This document shows, one piece after another, positions 1 to 5,697 of a stretch of 10,319 nt of DNA (position 1 is the stretch's first letter; each line of letters opens with the position of its first letter). The notes below the pieces were generated by a model. It saw nothing but the letters and a program-made list of their open reading frames with translations, was not told the DNA's origin and ran no database searches. A program made the position numbers and the translations under genes. Source of the DNA: Acidimicrobiaceae bacterium (GTDB lineage: Bacteria; Actinomycetota; Acidimicrobiia; Acidimicrobiales; UBA8592); NCBI GenBank assembly GCA_002715405.1, contig PAZD01000047.1:12299-22617 (forward strand), read 5' to 3'.

Positions 1-141
1 AGACAAAATAGAATAAAGTTAAAGGAACTTCAAGAAAAAAAAAATAATCTAGAAGAAATTCAAAGAATCTATAAAGAAAAAAATGGTTCAATTAATAATA
101 TCATCGATTTTCTTAAAAACCTCAATTTAATAGGATTATAA
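1..141 (+). CDS. C-terminal end of a coiled-coil protein (partial)
   Basis: An open frame runs from the window edge to a TAA at 139-141 and gives 46 residues with no start codon inside the window. The visible part is rich in Lys, Glu, Asn, Leu and Ile, with heptad-like spacing in its first half (RIKLKELQEKKNNLEEIQRI), followed by a short hydrophobic helix ending in NLNLIGL. This is a typical end for the coiled-coil proteins common in large DNA viruses. The family cannot be named from this fragment. Codon use is strongly A/T-biased, like the 4-8 kb block of this window. Function unknown. Confidence 0.65.
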   Translation, partial: RQNRIKLKELQEKKNNLEEIQRIYKEKNGSINNIIDFLKNLNLIGL

Positions 142-214
142 AAACAAATACAACAACCTAAAGAAGTAATAATTATTCCTCATTTACTATTATTTTTTAT
201 CCTATTCTTGGATA

Positions 215-225
215 AAATTTGAATC
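215..225 (+). promoter_or_regulatory. AAATTTGAATC promoter-like element
   Basis: AAATTTGAATC lies about 28 bases before the ATG at 254. The same AAATTTGA core recurs before most convincing starts in this window and resembles the AAAATTGA early promoter known in mimiviruses. A promoter role is inferred from recurrence and position. Confidence 0.5.
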
Positions 226-253
226 AATGTTTAGTTGATTGAATAAAAATATA

Positions 254-454
254 ATGCCCAAATATCCTATGAATGATACACTCATCGATGAAGAAAGCGT
301 TCAGATAAGGATTCAAAAAAATAAATATAATAAATGTTGTATTAATAGAAATGTATGTGCTATCCTAAGCATAGTAGCATGTATTGTAATATTAATAGGT
401 GGTATCACGTGTATAAATATATATTCACTACATATTGAGGATGGTTCTTTATAA
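254..454 (+). CDS. Small single-pass membrane protein
   Basis: A 66-residue protein starting at the ATG at 254. An in-frame TTG at 239 would add five residues, but ATG fits a eukaryotic-virus gene better, and an AAATTTGAATC element lies 28 bases upstream. Residues 1-33 are polar and charged. Residues 34-57 form one hydrophobic segment (VCAILSIVACIVILIGG) suited to a membrane span, and a short tail ends in EDGSL. Five cysteines (28, 29, 35, 43 and 53) lie in or next to the span and could be palmitoylated or disulfide-bonded. It is a plausible virion or host membrane protein, but there is no recognisable family. It is read in the same direction as the next gene. Confidence 0.55.
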   Translation: MPKYPMNDTLIDEESVQIRIQKNKYNKCCINRNVCAILSIVACIVILIGGITCINIYSLHIEDGSL

Positions 455-479
455 TGTCTTGTCGTGGACTGATAGCTAG

Positions 480-494
480 AGTCCCTGAAGGACT
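480..494 (+). terminator. Small hairpin after the membrane-protein gene
   Basis: AGTCC, a five-base loop and GGACT form a 5-bp perfect inverted repeat 25 bases after the stop at 454. Mimivirus transcripts are known to end in hairpins, but those usually have longer stems. This one is short and may be chance. Confidence 0.25.
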
Positions 495-507
495 ACACTT
501 TTTATTA

Positions 508-519
508 AAAATTTGAAAT
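508..519 (+). promoter_or_regulatory. AAATTTGAAATC promoter-like element
   Basis: An AAATTTGA core inside an A/T tract about 45 bases before the ATG at 564. It is part of the recurring set in this window and is the best candidate for the promoter of the myristoylation-signal gene. Confidence 0.5.
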
Positions 520-563
520 CTTTGAATGATTCTTCATAATAAAGTAAACACAGGTGGGTCGTA

Positions 564-1007
564 ATGGGGGCCAATGCCTCTTGTCAATCAACTCCTGAGG
601 CACAGAGACCAATATGCGAATGTCATAAGATCAATTGGATGAGTATCATCAACCTCGGGGAATATAAGATGGTGGATGATTCCCCTCTTCAGAATGGGGT
701 CAGCTGCGACGACAAGGTTGAGATCGATCATATGACTGAGGGAGAATATGATACTATTTGTAAGTATATCCCTGGAAGAGAAGATTCTAGGTTCCCTCAG
801 GAAGTGATTCAATACCTCCTCGATACAAATAGTCAATCGAATGTCCTCGAGGATGTGGTAGATAACGAAAAAAAGAGTAGTGTCGGGACTCCAGATACAA
901 TTGCCTGGTGGCAAGAACCAGGGGATACTCCGGTAAGATGGGAACATCAGACCCTCGATCCTATCCTCTTAGCCTTGAACTCGAAGATTACTCGAAGAAG
1001 TCGATAA
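564..1007 (+). CDS. Putative N-myristoylated protein, unknown function
   Basis: A 147-residue protein. It begins MGANASC: Gly2 and Ser6 match the N-myristoyltransferase pattern (G-x-x-x-S/T), and Cys7 could be a second, palmitoylated anchor. Several virion membrane proteins of large DNA viruses start in this way, for example the poxvirus L1 type MGAAAS. The rest has no clear transmembrane segment and is acidic in the middle, with a Trp-containing stretch at 114-126 (AWWQEPGDTPVRW) and a basic end (KITRRSR). Cysteines are at 7, 18, 20, 48 and 66. The start is supported by an AAATTTGA element about 45 bases upstream. An opposite-strand frame at 588-947 was judged a shadow. G+C is higher than in the 4-8 kb block. 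No family recognised; membrane association is an inference from the N-terminus only. Confidence 0.6.
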   Translation: MGANASCQSTPEAQRPICECHKINWMSIINLGEYKMVDDSPLQNGVSCDDKVEIDHMTEGEYDTICKYIPGREDSRFPQEVIQYLLDTNSQSNVLEDVVDNEKKSSVGTPDTIAWWQEPGDTPVRWEHQTLDPILLALNSKITRRSR

Positions 1008-1396
1008 GTCGTCCTTTACATTAAATTTGAAAGAATATTTTGATGAGAGATAATGTGTTAGTTTAAGATGAATATATATCCGGGTCCCTAGCCACGACCT
1101 TCGAGAGATTTTATTTCCCCAGATGAGCAATATGTGCGCGCTCTGGCGAAGTGGTGAGCCAGTTCTCATCCACCAGAGTATAGTCTGGGACACAGGGGCC
1201 AACAATGATCCCATTATAGGGTGAATAACTGTGACTCTTGACATCTATGACGTAAACGTGAGGTAAACTCGCGAATGTACGAGAACATCGGTATCGTAAC
1301 GGGCGTTGTTGTAGATGGGATTAAGTTAGGTAGCTTAATTTTTTTTTAAAAATTTGATTCTTTTTTTTATGATAAGTAGTAACTTATCATTAAACG
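1008..1396 (+). other. Gene-poor stretch with possible gene debris
   Basis: No convincing complete gene. AAATTTGA cores occur at 1023-1030 and 1350-1357, so transcription may start here. Between them the plus strand has an open stretch from 1072 to 1221 with protein-like codons (it includes MCALWRSGEPVLIHQ and VWDTGANNDPIIG), a TGA at 1222, 13 further codons in the same frame, and then a protein-like stretch in another frame from ATG 1275 (MYENIGIVTGVVVDGIKLG). This could be a decayed gene with one stop and one frameshift, or chance. A minus-strand frame at 969-1244 looks like a shadow. Confidence 0.25.
1350..1360 (+). promoter_or_regulatory. AAATTTGATTC promoter-like element
   Basis: An AAATTTGA core within a T/A-rich tract, 9 bases before an ATG at 1369 and 37 bases before the ATG at 1397. 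It supports a transcribed gene starting here. Confidence 0.4.
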
Positions 1397-1828
1397 ATGT
1401 TGTACCTTTATACGATTATGATGTTCGCTTGGGATCTGGACACGGATACCCATTTGCACTTCCGAAGATTTCTGGATATTTTCATCAACAAACGAAAGAT
1501 CTCAAAAGTTATCAAGGAGATTGTGGGAGATCCGCAACGGCGGCGTGTGGCGAAAATCCATCCAAGTGAATACCGATATGGTAAGTTTAATGAATTAAGA
1601 GTTGGTTTACCTACTAGTATTCTAGGTGGTGGCGACGCGGGTGATGGCATCTTCGTACAACGGAGAGTGCGGTGGGTTGGAGTGGGGGAGGGAAGGAAGT
1701 GGTTCTGCGGGCTTAGGGGGTCAATCCATATGTCTATCCCCAAGCTAATTGAAGACATTCATCCTCCAAAATACCATCACAATGCAAGAAAGCTCAGTGC
1801 ACCATCGCGACCTCACACGAATCCTTAA
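1397..1828 (+). CDS. Doubtful ORF, unknown protein
   Basis: A 143-codon frame from ATG 1397. The first 60-70 residues look like real protein, with helical, charged stretches (FRRFLDIFINKRKISKVIKE). The second half is Gly/Arg/Trp-rich and less convincing, so the frame may leave the true one near 1600. A competing frame from ATG 1369 gives 66 residues ending at 1569 and lies closer to the AAATTTGATTC element at 1350. One of the two is probably real, and I favour 1397 for length and codon character. The region is richer in G+C than the block at 4-8 kb, like the minus-strand gene that follows. No family recognised. It ends 110 bases from the stop of the convergent gene. Confidence 0.35.
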   Translation: MLYLYTIMMFAWDLDTDTHLHFRRFLDIFINKRKISKVIKEIVGDPQRRRVAKIHPSEYRYGKFNELRVGLPTSILGGGDAGDGIFVQRRVRWVGVGEGRKWFCGLRGSIHMSIPKLIEDIHPPKYHHNARKLSAPSRPHTNP

Positions 1829-1937
1829 AGGTATGCGCACCCTCCTCATGCCTCTGCCGGGGGTGACATTCACAAACATAAAAAAAATATTGGATTTTTT
1901 TTGTCTTTTGGGTTTTATAATTGTTTTTGTATTTTTA

Positions 1938-2120
1938 TCAAGCATCCTTTTGCCCTTCCTCGCCGTCGCCGCACCACTGCGCCCACTTCGCCTCCTCGGA
2001 CGCAGAGACATGGGTCAGGGTGTCCGCCTTGATCCAGTCGCTCTCCTCGCCGTCGGAGAATCGCAACTTGGCGAAGGCCGGCGACGCGGAGACGCACGCG
2101 CCCAGTTTGCCTCGGTAGTC
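1938..2120 (-). pseudogene. Out-of-frame C-terminus of the 2015-2848 gene (SH3/Tudor-like module)
   Basis: On the minus strand, switching frame at 2120 (reading GAC TAC after GCC AAG, as if one G were missing) opens 60 codons to a TGA at 1938-1940. They read DYRGKLGACVSASPAFAKLR, then FSDGEESDWIKADTL, and end in a Trp-containing acidic tail. Together with the preceding SVKVGAIAK this looks like a small beta-barrel module of SH3/Tudor type: V-K-V-G start, G-x-L-G turn, F-x-D-G-E-E-S-D-W strand. The annotated frame instead yields Arg/Pro/Ser-rich residues typical of out-of-frame G+C-rich DNA. The repaired protein would be about 303 residues. Whether this is an assembly error, true decay or programmed frameshifting cannot be decided here; no classical slippery heptamer is visible. 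Confidence 0.6.
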
Positions 2121-2848
2121 TTGGCGATGGCGCCCACCTTGACAGACCCGGCATAACCCCCTCTCTCACACATTGTAGCAATAAGAACAAGGTCCTCGAC
2201 GATGGGACTCAGTACGAATTGGAGGGCATCAAGCTCGGTGGGTGCGACCTTCCACTTCTTGTCGCGCAGCTGTGGTAGAAGCCTACATTCCACAATATCT
2301 AGAATCGAAACCAAGACATTCCCCAAGCGCTTCTGCTCTTTCCTTAGCTCAGCCATCTGGTTCTTCGAAAGAAGCAGGAGTCTGTCCATCAGCTTTCCCT
2401 TCTCCTCACTGGATTGAAGTTTCTTATCGAGTTCAATGTGCTCCTTCTTCATCGCCTCCATCACCTTCACAAGTTCCCACCAATTTGGCGGGAACTTGTT
2501 ATCTTCAAGGGCTTTACGTCGAGATTCCTCTTCTACAAGTAGTTGTCCTACTCGGCGAGTTTCTTTTTCTGCCGCGTCCACGATCTCACTGGCGCGATCA
2601 ACCACACTAAGGTACTCCGCCTCCTTTTTGTTCAACTCTCTCCGAAGCTCGGAGACATCATTCTCCCAGACCTTCTTCTGAGCAGAACAAGCGATCTTCT
2701 CGAGGATCCCACCAATACCACCGATAACCGCACCGAGCCCCATCAGGAATATCATCTCTGATGAAGCCAACCCAAGTATCCAACTGAACAAGGAAACAGG
2801 GAGCAGCAATATCAATCCCTGGGGGAGTCCCATTGCGTCCTGAATCAT
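2015..2848 (-). CDS. Membrane-anchored coiled-coil protein, probably frameshifted at the 3' end
   Basis: A 277-residue frame from the ATG at 2848; a GTG directly upstream, at 2849-2851, is not needed. Residues 8-50 are hydrophobic in two stretches (GLILLLPVSLFSWILGLA and MIFLMGLGAVIGGIGGIL), the second with a glycine-zipper look, suggesting a signal anchor or membrane hairpin. Residues 60-180 are a long charged coiled coil (Lys/Glu/Arg/Leu-rich). A further helical part around 180-235 holds RDKKWKVAPTELDAL. After about residue 243 the frame becomes Arg/Pro/Ser-rich, while a sensible SH3-like C-terminus continues in another frame to 1938. An AAATTTGAATT element lies about 65 bases upstream. G+C-rich codons differ from the neighbouring genes, suggesting transfer from another genome, perhaps a protist host (inference). 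Function unknown. Confidence 0.65.
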   Translation of the reverse strand: MIQDAMGLPQGLILLLPVSLFSWILGLASSEMIFLMGLGAVIGGIGGILEKIACSAQKKVWENDVSELRRELNKKEAEYLSVVDRASEIVDAAEKETRRVGQLLVEEESRRKALEDNKFPPNWWELVKVMEAMKKEHIELDKKLQSSEEKGKLMDRLLLLSKNQMAELRKEQKRLGNVLVSILDIVECRLLPQLRDKKWKVAPTELDALQFVLSPIVEDLVLIATMCERGGYAGSVKVGAIAKTTEANWARASPRRRPSPSCDSPTARRATGSRRTP

Positions 2849-2912
2849 CACCTTAACGACACTAAGGGTCTGCGTAGCGAGTATTCTTTTCTATTGAAAT
2901 AAGAAAAGGAAA

Positions 2913-2923
2913 AATTCAAATTT
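2913..2923 (-). promoter_or_regulatory. AAATTTGAATT promoter-like element (minus strand)
   Basis: Read on the minus strand, AAATTTGAATT lies about 65 bases upstream of the ATG at 2848, inside a short A/T-rich patch between more G+C-rich sequences. It is the same core as upstream of the plus-strand genes, so the G+C-rich gene is apparently under a viral-type promoter. Confidence 0.45.
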
Positions 2924-2990
2924 ATATTTTCCTTGTCACACATTTCGTGGGCGAGCAGCAGCGCGTCAGGCTAGGTTCCCCAATCTTATT

Positions 2991-3007
2991 TAAGATTTTG
3001 AATCTTA
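2991..3007 (-). terminator. Hairpin after the 3028-3225 fragment
   Basis: TAAGATT-TTG-AATCTTA is a perfect 7-bp stem with a 3-base loop, 21 bases beyond the minus-strand stop at 3028. It could be a 3'-end signal left from the gene that is now a fragment. Confidence 0.3.
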
Positions 3008-3027
3008 GAATATTAAATTTGAATCAA

Positions 3028-3225
3028 TTATTTTTCGTAAAAAACATACAATAGATTTGGACCATCTGAATCGAGGATATTGAAATCGAAGGTATAATGT
3101 TCGTGGCGACCGACTAGATCACCATGTTTTGGATGTATTGTAATTATTCTTGAACCTAAATAATCTTTTCTAGGACCTGAAAAATCTTCATGAAGTCCAG
3201 TTTCAAAAAATGTTGCAGCTCCGGA
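3028..3225 (-). pseudogene. Start-less 3' fragment of an unknown gene
   Basis: The minus strand is open for 65 sense codons from 3225 to a TAA at 3028-3030, bounded upstream by an in-frame TGA at 3226-3228, with no Met codon inside. The translation is clearly protein-like: it begins SGAATFFETGLHEDFSGPRK, continues through GSRIITIHPKHGDLVGRHEH and ends DGPNLLYVFYEK, with varied residues and aromatic beta-strand patterns. It is probably the C-terminal remnant of a longer gene that lost its 5' part. A second minus-strand open piece at 3480-3674 also lacks an ATG start and might belong to the same dead gene, with the plus-strand ORF at 3263-3571 now between them. Family not recognised. Confidence 0.5.
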
Positions 3226-3262
3226 TCAATTATTTAAATACAAAATACTTTTTTTAAGATAA

Positions 3263-3571
3263 ATGGAACCTCAACTCATTGATTATTACAATGAAATGCC
3301 TTCAGGGATCAATGTAATCGACAAAATGAATGAAGAATTAGATGATTTACAAAAGAAGTATAATGAGTTGAAAAAGAAACATACTGAATATAGAAAAATC
3401 CTTATGCCTAAGATAAGGATAAATACAATCAATGGATTCAAAATATATACAGAAAAAATATATAATTCTGTATCAATATTCAAGAGAATAATTTATGATT
3501 TATTAAACCATGAAGGGTGGTCCTTAGAGTATGATGGGCCTGTGGATTTTCCATGGAGGTGGAGCAGTTAA
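3263..3571 (+). CDS. Small coiled-coil protein, unknown function
   Basis: A 102-residue protein from the first ATG after an A/T-rich leader. Residues 18-45 form a clear coiled coil (NEELDDLQKKYNELKKKHTE) and are followed by a helical stretch (FKIYTEKIYNSVSIFKRII). It ends in the aromatic sequence GPVDFPWRWSS. Codon use matches the AT-rich genes of the window. No perfect AAATTTGA lies directly upstream; the nearest is at 3015-3022, far away. The last 90 bases overlap an opposite-strand open piece without an ATG start. No family recognised; such short coiled-coil proteins are frequent among orphan genes of giant viruses. Confidence 0.6.
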   Translation: MEPQLIDYYNEMPSGINVIDKMNEELDDLQKKYNELKKKHTEYRKILMPKIRINTINGFKIYTEKIYNSVSIFKRIIYDLLNHEGWSLEYDGPVDFPWRWSS

Positions 3572-3689
3572 GGGTATCGATTTCTAGCATTTCAATTTCA
3601 GGATCATCATCGGTAAATATCTTATTTGCGCATTCCTTATCAATTACTAAAAATTTCCTTGAATTACTATTCAATTATATTCCTAAATA

Positions 3690-3702
3690 AAATTTGATAT
3701 CT
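3690..3702 (+). promoter_or_regulatory. AAATTTGATATCT promoter-like element
   Basis: AAATTTGATATCT lies 20 bases before the ATG at 3723. The same 13 bases occur at 6778-6790 before the small gene at 6819. Matching extended elements upstream of two very short ORFs support both as genes. Confidence 0.5.
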
Positions 3703-3722
3703 AATAATTCGATTTATATCAA

Positions 3723-3836
3723 ATGAACATTCTCATAGCGTTACTGCTAATTATTATATTTATCTTTATAATATTATACTTTAATAAAGATTCGTATATA
3801 TTAATAAAAAGATATCATATCAATAAATTAAAATAG
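3723..3836 (+). CDS. 37-residue membrane peptide
   Basis: ATG at 3723 and TAG at 3834-3836. Residues 2-20 are almost wholly hydrophobic (NILIALLLIIIFIFIILYF) and make one membrane span. The tail from residue 21 is basic (NKDSYILIKRYHINKLK), suggesting a cytosolic C-terminus by the positive-inside rule. It is too short for ordinary gene calling, but the AAATTTGATATCT element 20 bases upstream matches one before another small gene in the window. One base after its stop another ATG opens an 86-codon frame. Function unknown; tiny single-span peptides of large DNA viruses are often structural or membrane-modifying. Confidence 0.45.
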   Translation: MNILIALLLIIIFIFIILYFNKDSYILIKRYHINKLK

Positions 3837-3837
3837 A

Positions 3838-4098
3838 ATGTACAGATATATCGTTCTTATGGTTATGTCCCCTATTTTGATATATATTCACCCCTTTTGG
3901 AGGATGTATTTTCAAAATGAATCGAATAAAAAAATAAAAAATAATAAAAAAAAATACCTAAAAACTTGTATCATGAGAATGAAGGGCTCCGGACGCAGCT
4001 CGATCCTTTCCCTTCATCTATTTTCCCATTTATCAAGGAAGTCTAACCATTTCGATAGATCTTTAAACGGGGTCCTTCCTACTCGCGAGTTCCCATGA
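3838..4098 (+). CDS. Weak ORF downstream of the membrane peptide
   Basis: An 86-codon frame starting one base after the stop of the 37-residue peptide. Residues 1-23 are hydrophobic (YRYIVLMVMSPILIYI), followed by a Lys/Asn-rich stretch encoded by poly-A tracts. The last 28 codons overlap the 3' end of the opposite-strand gene at 4014-4928, whose protein looks genuine there. It may be a small membrane protein or chance. It has no promoter element of its own. Confidence 0.2.
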   Translation: MYRYIVLMVMSPILIYIHPFWRMYFQNESNKKIKNNKKKYLKTCIMRMKGSGRSSILSLHLFSHLSRKSNHFDRSLNGVLPTREFP

Positions 4099-4928
4099 GG
4101 TTGATCATCCGCCCAAGGAATATTTTGTAGTATATAAGTATATTGTTTAGGGTGCTTTAATTTTTTATCATAATCTGGATCTTTATAGATCTTTAAGTAT
4201 TCCTTAAAACTTTCAAAATGAGATGGAAGCATTTGTGTATTTCCTTGATTCGAAATATTAACTTGTAATCGAGAAACTTCCGAATGATCAGTTGTATAAG
4301 AGTTACTAAAACCACTACAATAATCAAATCCTATTTTACCATGATCTTTATCTGACATTGTATATTTTAGTGGAGGCCATTGTTTTGTAAAGTTTTTATC
4401 AGGAAAATTAACAAACGGACCATTATGAAAATCCCTTAATTCAAGATTCATATGAATAATATCTTCAACCCATTTTAATCTTGTTGTAAGGTCCATTATT
4501 TTTTTATCTTTTTCTTCATTTAATCTCTGTAAATCTTGTATTTCTCCGTCTAGAATATCAACGCGGTCTTTTTTCCGTGGAATTTCTAAAAAACATTCAA
4601 AACCAAATAATCCTTCGTAAATTAATCTTAATACAATTTCATCAATATCTTCTTTTATAATTTTAAAAGTAATATCACCCGTTTCAAGGACTAATGTATC
4701 ATTTATAAGTTTACTAAATTTATTTAAATCATCTTGAAAATATTTATTATTTTTTTTCCAGAAATCACTTTCAGGAGTTAATTCAATATAATAAATTTGT
4801 CCTTCTTCATTTGTAATTTTTATTTTACATATATCTTCTCTCGATCTTACTTTATAATAATGTTCTTTATGAATATGTTCTGCTTTTATAATTATATTTT
4901 CTTCCGGTTCAGGTGATAAACTTTCCAT
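4014..4928 (-). CDS. Unknown protein with a central coiled coil
   Basis: A 304-residue protein starting at the ATG at 4928. Layout: an acidic N-terminus (MESLSPEPEENIIIK); a beta/alpha region at about 30-115 (ICKIKITNEEGQIYYIEL through FECFLEIPRKK); a coiled coil at about 125-160 (GEIQDLQRLNEEKDKKIMDL); then a C-terminal half rich in aromatic residues, Asp, His and Asn, ending DLSKWLDFLDKWENR. No signal peptide or membrane span. It is transcribed away from 5000-5629 through a shared 71-bp region containing a perfect 12-base palindrome, ATCAAATTTGAT; read on the minus strand this gives AAATTTGATAGACATATTTAA 21 bases before the start. AT-rich codons match the block. Family not recognised; likely a lineage-specific giant-virus protein. 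Confidence 0.7.
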   Translation of the reverse strand: MESLSPEPEENIIIKAEHIHKEHYYKVRSREDICKIKITNEEGQIYYIELTPESDFWKKNNKYFQDDLNKFSKLINDTLVLETGDITFKIIKEDIDEIVLRLIYEGLFGFECFLEIPRKKDRVDILDGEIQDLQRLNEEKDKKIMDLTTRLKWVEDIIHMNLELRDFHNGPFVNFPDKNFTKQWPPLKYTMSDKDHGKIGFDYCSGFSNSYTTDHSEVSRLQVNISNQGNTQMLPSHFESFKEYLKIYKDPDYDKKLKHPKQYTYILQNIPWADDQPHGNSRVGRTPFKDLSKWLDFLDKWENR

Positions 4929-4948
4929 ACTATTATACTTTAGTTTTC

Positions 4949-4972
4949 TTAAATATGTCTATCAAATTTGAT
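4949..4972. promoter_or_regulatory. Bidirectional promoter element with the palindrome ATCAAATTTGAT
   Basis: The 24-base element starts TTAAATATGTCTATCAAATT and ends TGAT. It lies 20 bases from the start of the minus-strand gene at 4928 and 27 bases from the plus-strand ATG at 5000. Its last 12 bases (4961-4972) are a perfect palindrome, so both strands present AAATTTGAT. It recurs with one mismatch at 6763-6786. Confidence 0.55.
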
Positions 4973-4999
4973 GGTTTCAAGGTATGTAATCAATAAAAA

Positions 5000-5629
5000 A
5001 TGGATTTTAAAAACGTAGATCTAAATGATTACTTCTTTAATCTTGAGTTACACAAATCAATGTTCTTCTTTGATATGTTAAAAGATACATACGAATTTAC
5101 TCTAAAGGGGGATGAAATCGAGATTTTTAAAAAATTAAAAAGTGGTATTAGTGAACCAATCACAAGAAAGGAACTGATCTATTCCATCCAAGTTGAAATG
5201 ACTAAGGAATATAATTATTCTTCTCTTGACAAGGAAACTTTGAGGAGTGTAGCACGCGCTGGAAACCTTACACAATATTGCGGGGTGTTTAGAGGTTTTA
5301 GAAATCCATCAAAAATAAAAAGCGAAAAAGGTAAACTTAATGCCCACCAAAATAATGTTAAACTACTTATTATAATGTTCTATCATTTATTTGACGGGGT
5401 TGATAATATTCACAAAGCTATTGATAATATGATTTATCTTGAAAAGTATTTGAATAAAAAAGAAGAATCTTCAGATGAAGAAGAGGAGGATGAAGAATCT
5501 TCAGATGAAGAAGAACAAGTAGGTCCACAAAATTCCCACTCTGTGCAAGAATTGGAAGAACAAATATCTCAGCTCAAAGCTCAACAGGAAAGGAAAGGGA
5601 CCTTAAAAGGGAAGCAGAGAAGATTTTAA
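5000..5629 (+). CDS. Unknown protein with acidic Ser/Glu repeat and coiled coil, probable 3' frameshift
   Basis: A 209-residue frame from ATG 5000. Residues 1-150 form a mixed helical domain (it includes LIYSIQVEMTKEYNYSSLDK and LLIIMFYHLFDGVDNI). Residues 155-173 are a doubled acidic motif, EESSDEEE, encoded by a 23-base direct repeat with a 30-base period and giving casein-kinase-2-like sites. Residues 184-196 begin a coiled coil (QELEEQISQLKAQQ). After about residue 197 the frame becomes short and basic, while a coiled-coil continuation lies in another frame to 5697, so one A is probably missing near 5590. The N-terminal half shows matches with the protein at 6937-7554 (N-x-D-L-x-x-Y near the start, a shared IQV further on), so they may be paralogues. 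Function unknown. Confidence 0.65.
   Translation: MDFKNVDLNDYFFNLELHKSMFFFDMLKDTYEFTLKGDEIEIFKKLKSGISEPITRKELIYSIQVEMTKEYNYSSLDKETLRSVARAGNLTQYCGVFRGFRNPSKIKSEKGKLNAHQNNVKLLIIMFYHLFDGVDNIHKAIDNMIYLEKYLNKKEESSDEEEEDEESSDEEEQVGPQNSHSVQELEEQISQLKAQQERKGTLKGKQRRF
5462..5514 (+). repeat. 23-bp direct repeat coding for the acidic EESSDEEE motif
   Basis: GAAGAATCTTCAGATGAAGA plus three more bases occurs at 5462-5484 and again at 5492-5514 with no mismatch. The 30-base period keeps the frame, so it adds ten residues per unit. Recent duplication by slippage is likely. Confidence 0.8.
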
Positions 5630-5697
5630 GAAAGCAACTTGATGAGCAGATCAGGAATATGGATCGCACTCGCGGAGGGTGTGCCGTGGGTCAATAA
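5590..5697 (+). other. Out-of-frame coiled-coil extension of the 5000-5629 gene
   Basis: In the frame shifted by -1, codons from 5590 to a TAA at 5695-5697 read KERDLKREAEKILRKQLDEQ and then IRNMDRTRGGCAVGQ. They continue the heptad pattern of the preceding QELEEQISQLKAQQ far better than the annotated end TLKGKQRRF. One missing A in the GGAAAGGAAAGGG stretch (5587-5599) would join them to a protein of about 231 residues. The joined stop would overlap the stop of the convergent gene at 5691. Confidence 0.55.

Noticed and set aside
588..947. 119-codon minus-strand frame
   Set aside because: Lies fully opposite the gene at 564-1007, which has a promoter element and a good N-terminus; its own sequence looks like a shadow.
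1123..1221. Asp-Thr-Gly-Ala in VWDTGANNDPIIG, like the active site of retroviral-type aspartic proteases
   Set aside because: Only the four-residue core matches; the frame is short and ends at a stop, with no other retroelement signal nearby.
1581..1625. Intron-like stretch: GTAAGT at 1581 and TAG at 1625, 45 bases long, inside the ORF at 1397
   Set aside because: Shorter than nearly all spliceosomal introns, a multiple of three with the frame open through it, and no other gene in the window shows introns.
1749..2156. 135-codon plus-strand frame with a hydrophobic stretch
   Set aside because: Starts at TTG; the hydrophobic part comes from a T-rich spacer and the rest is antisense to the protein-like minus-strand frames below 2150.
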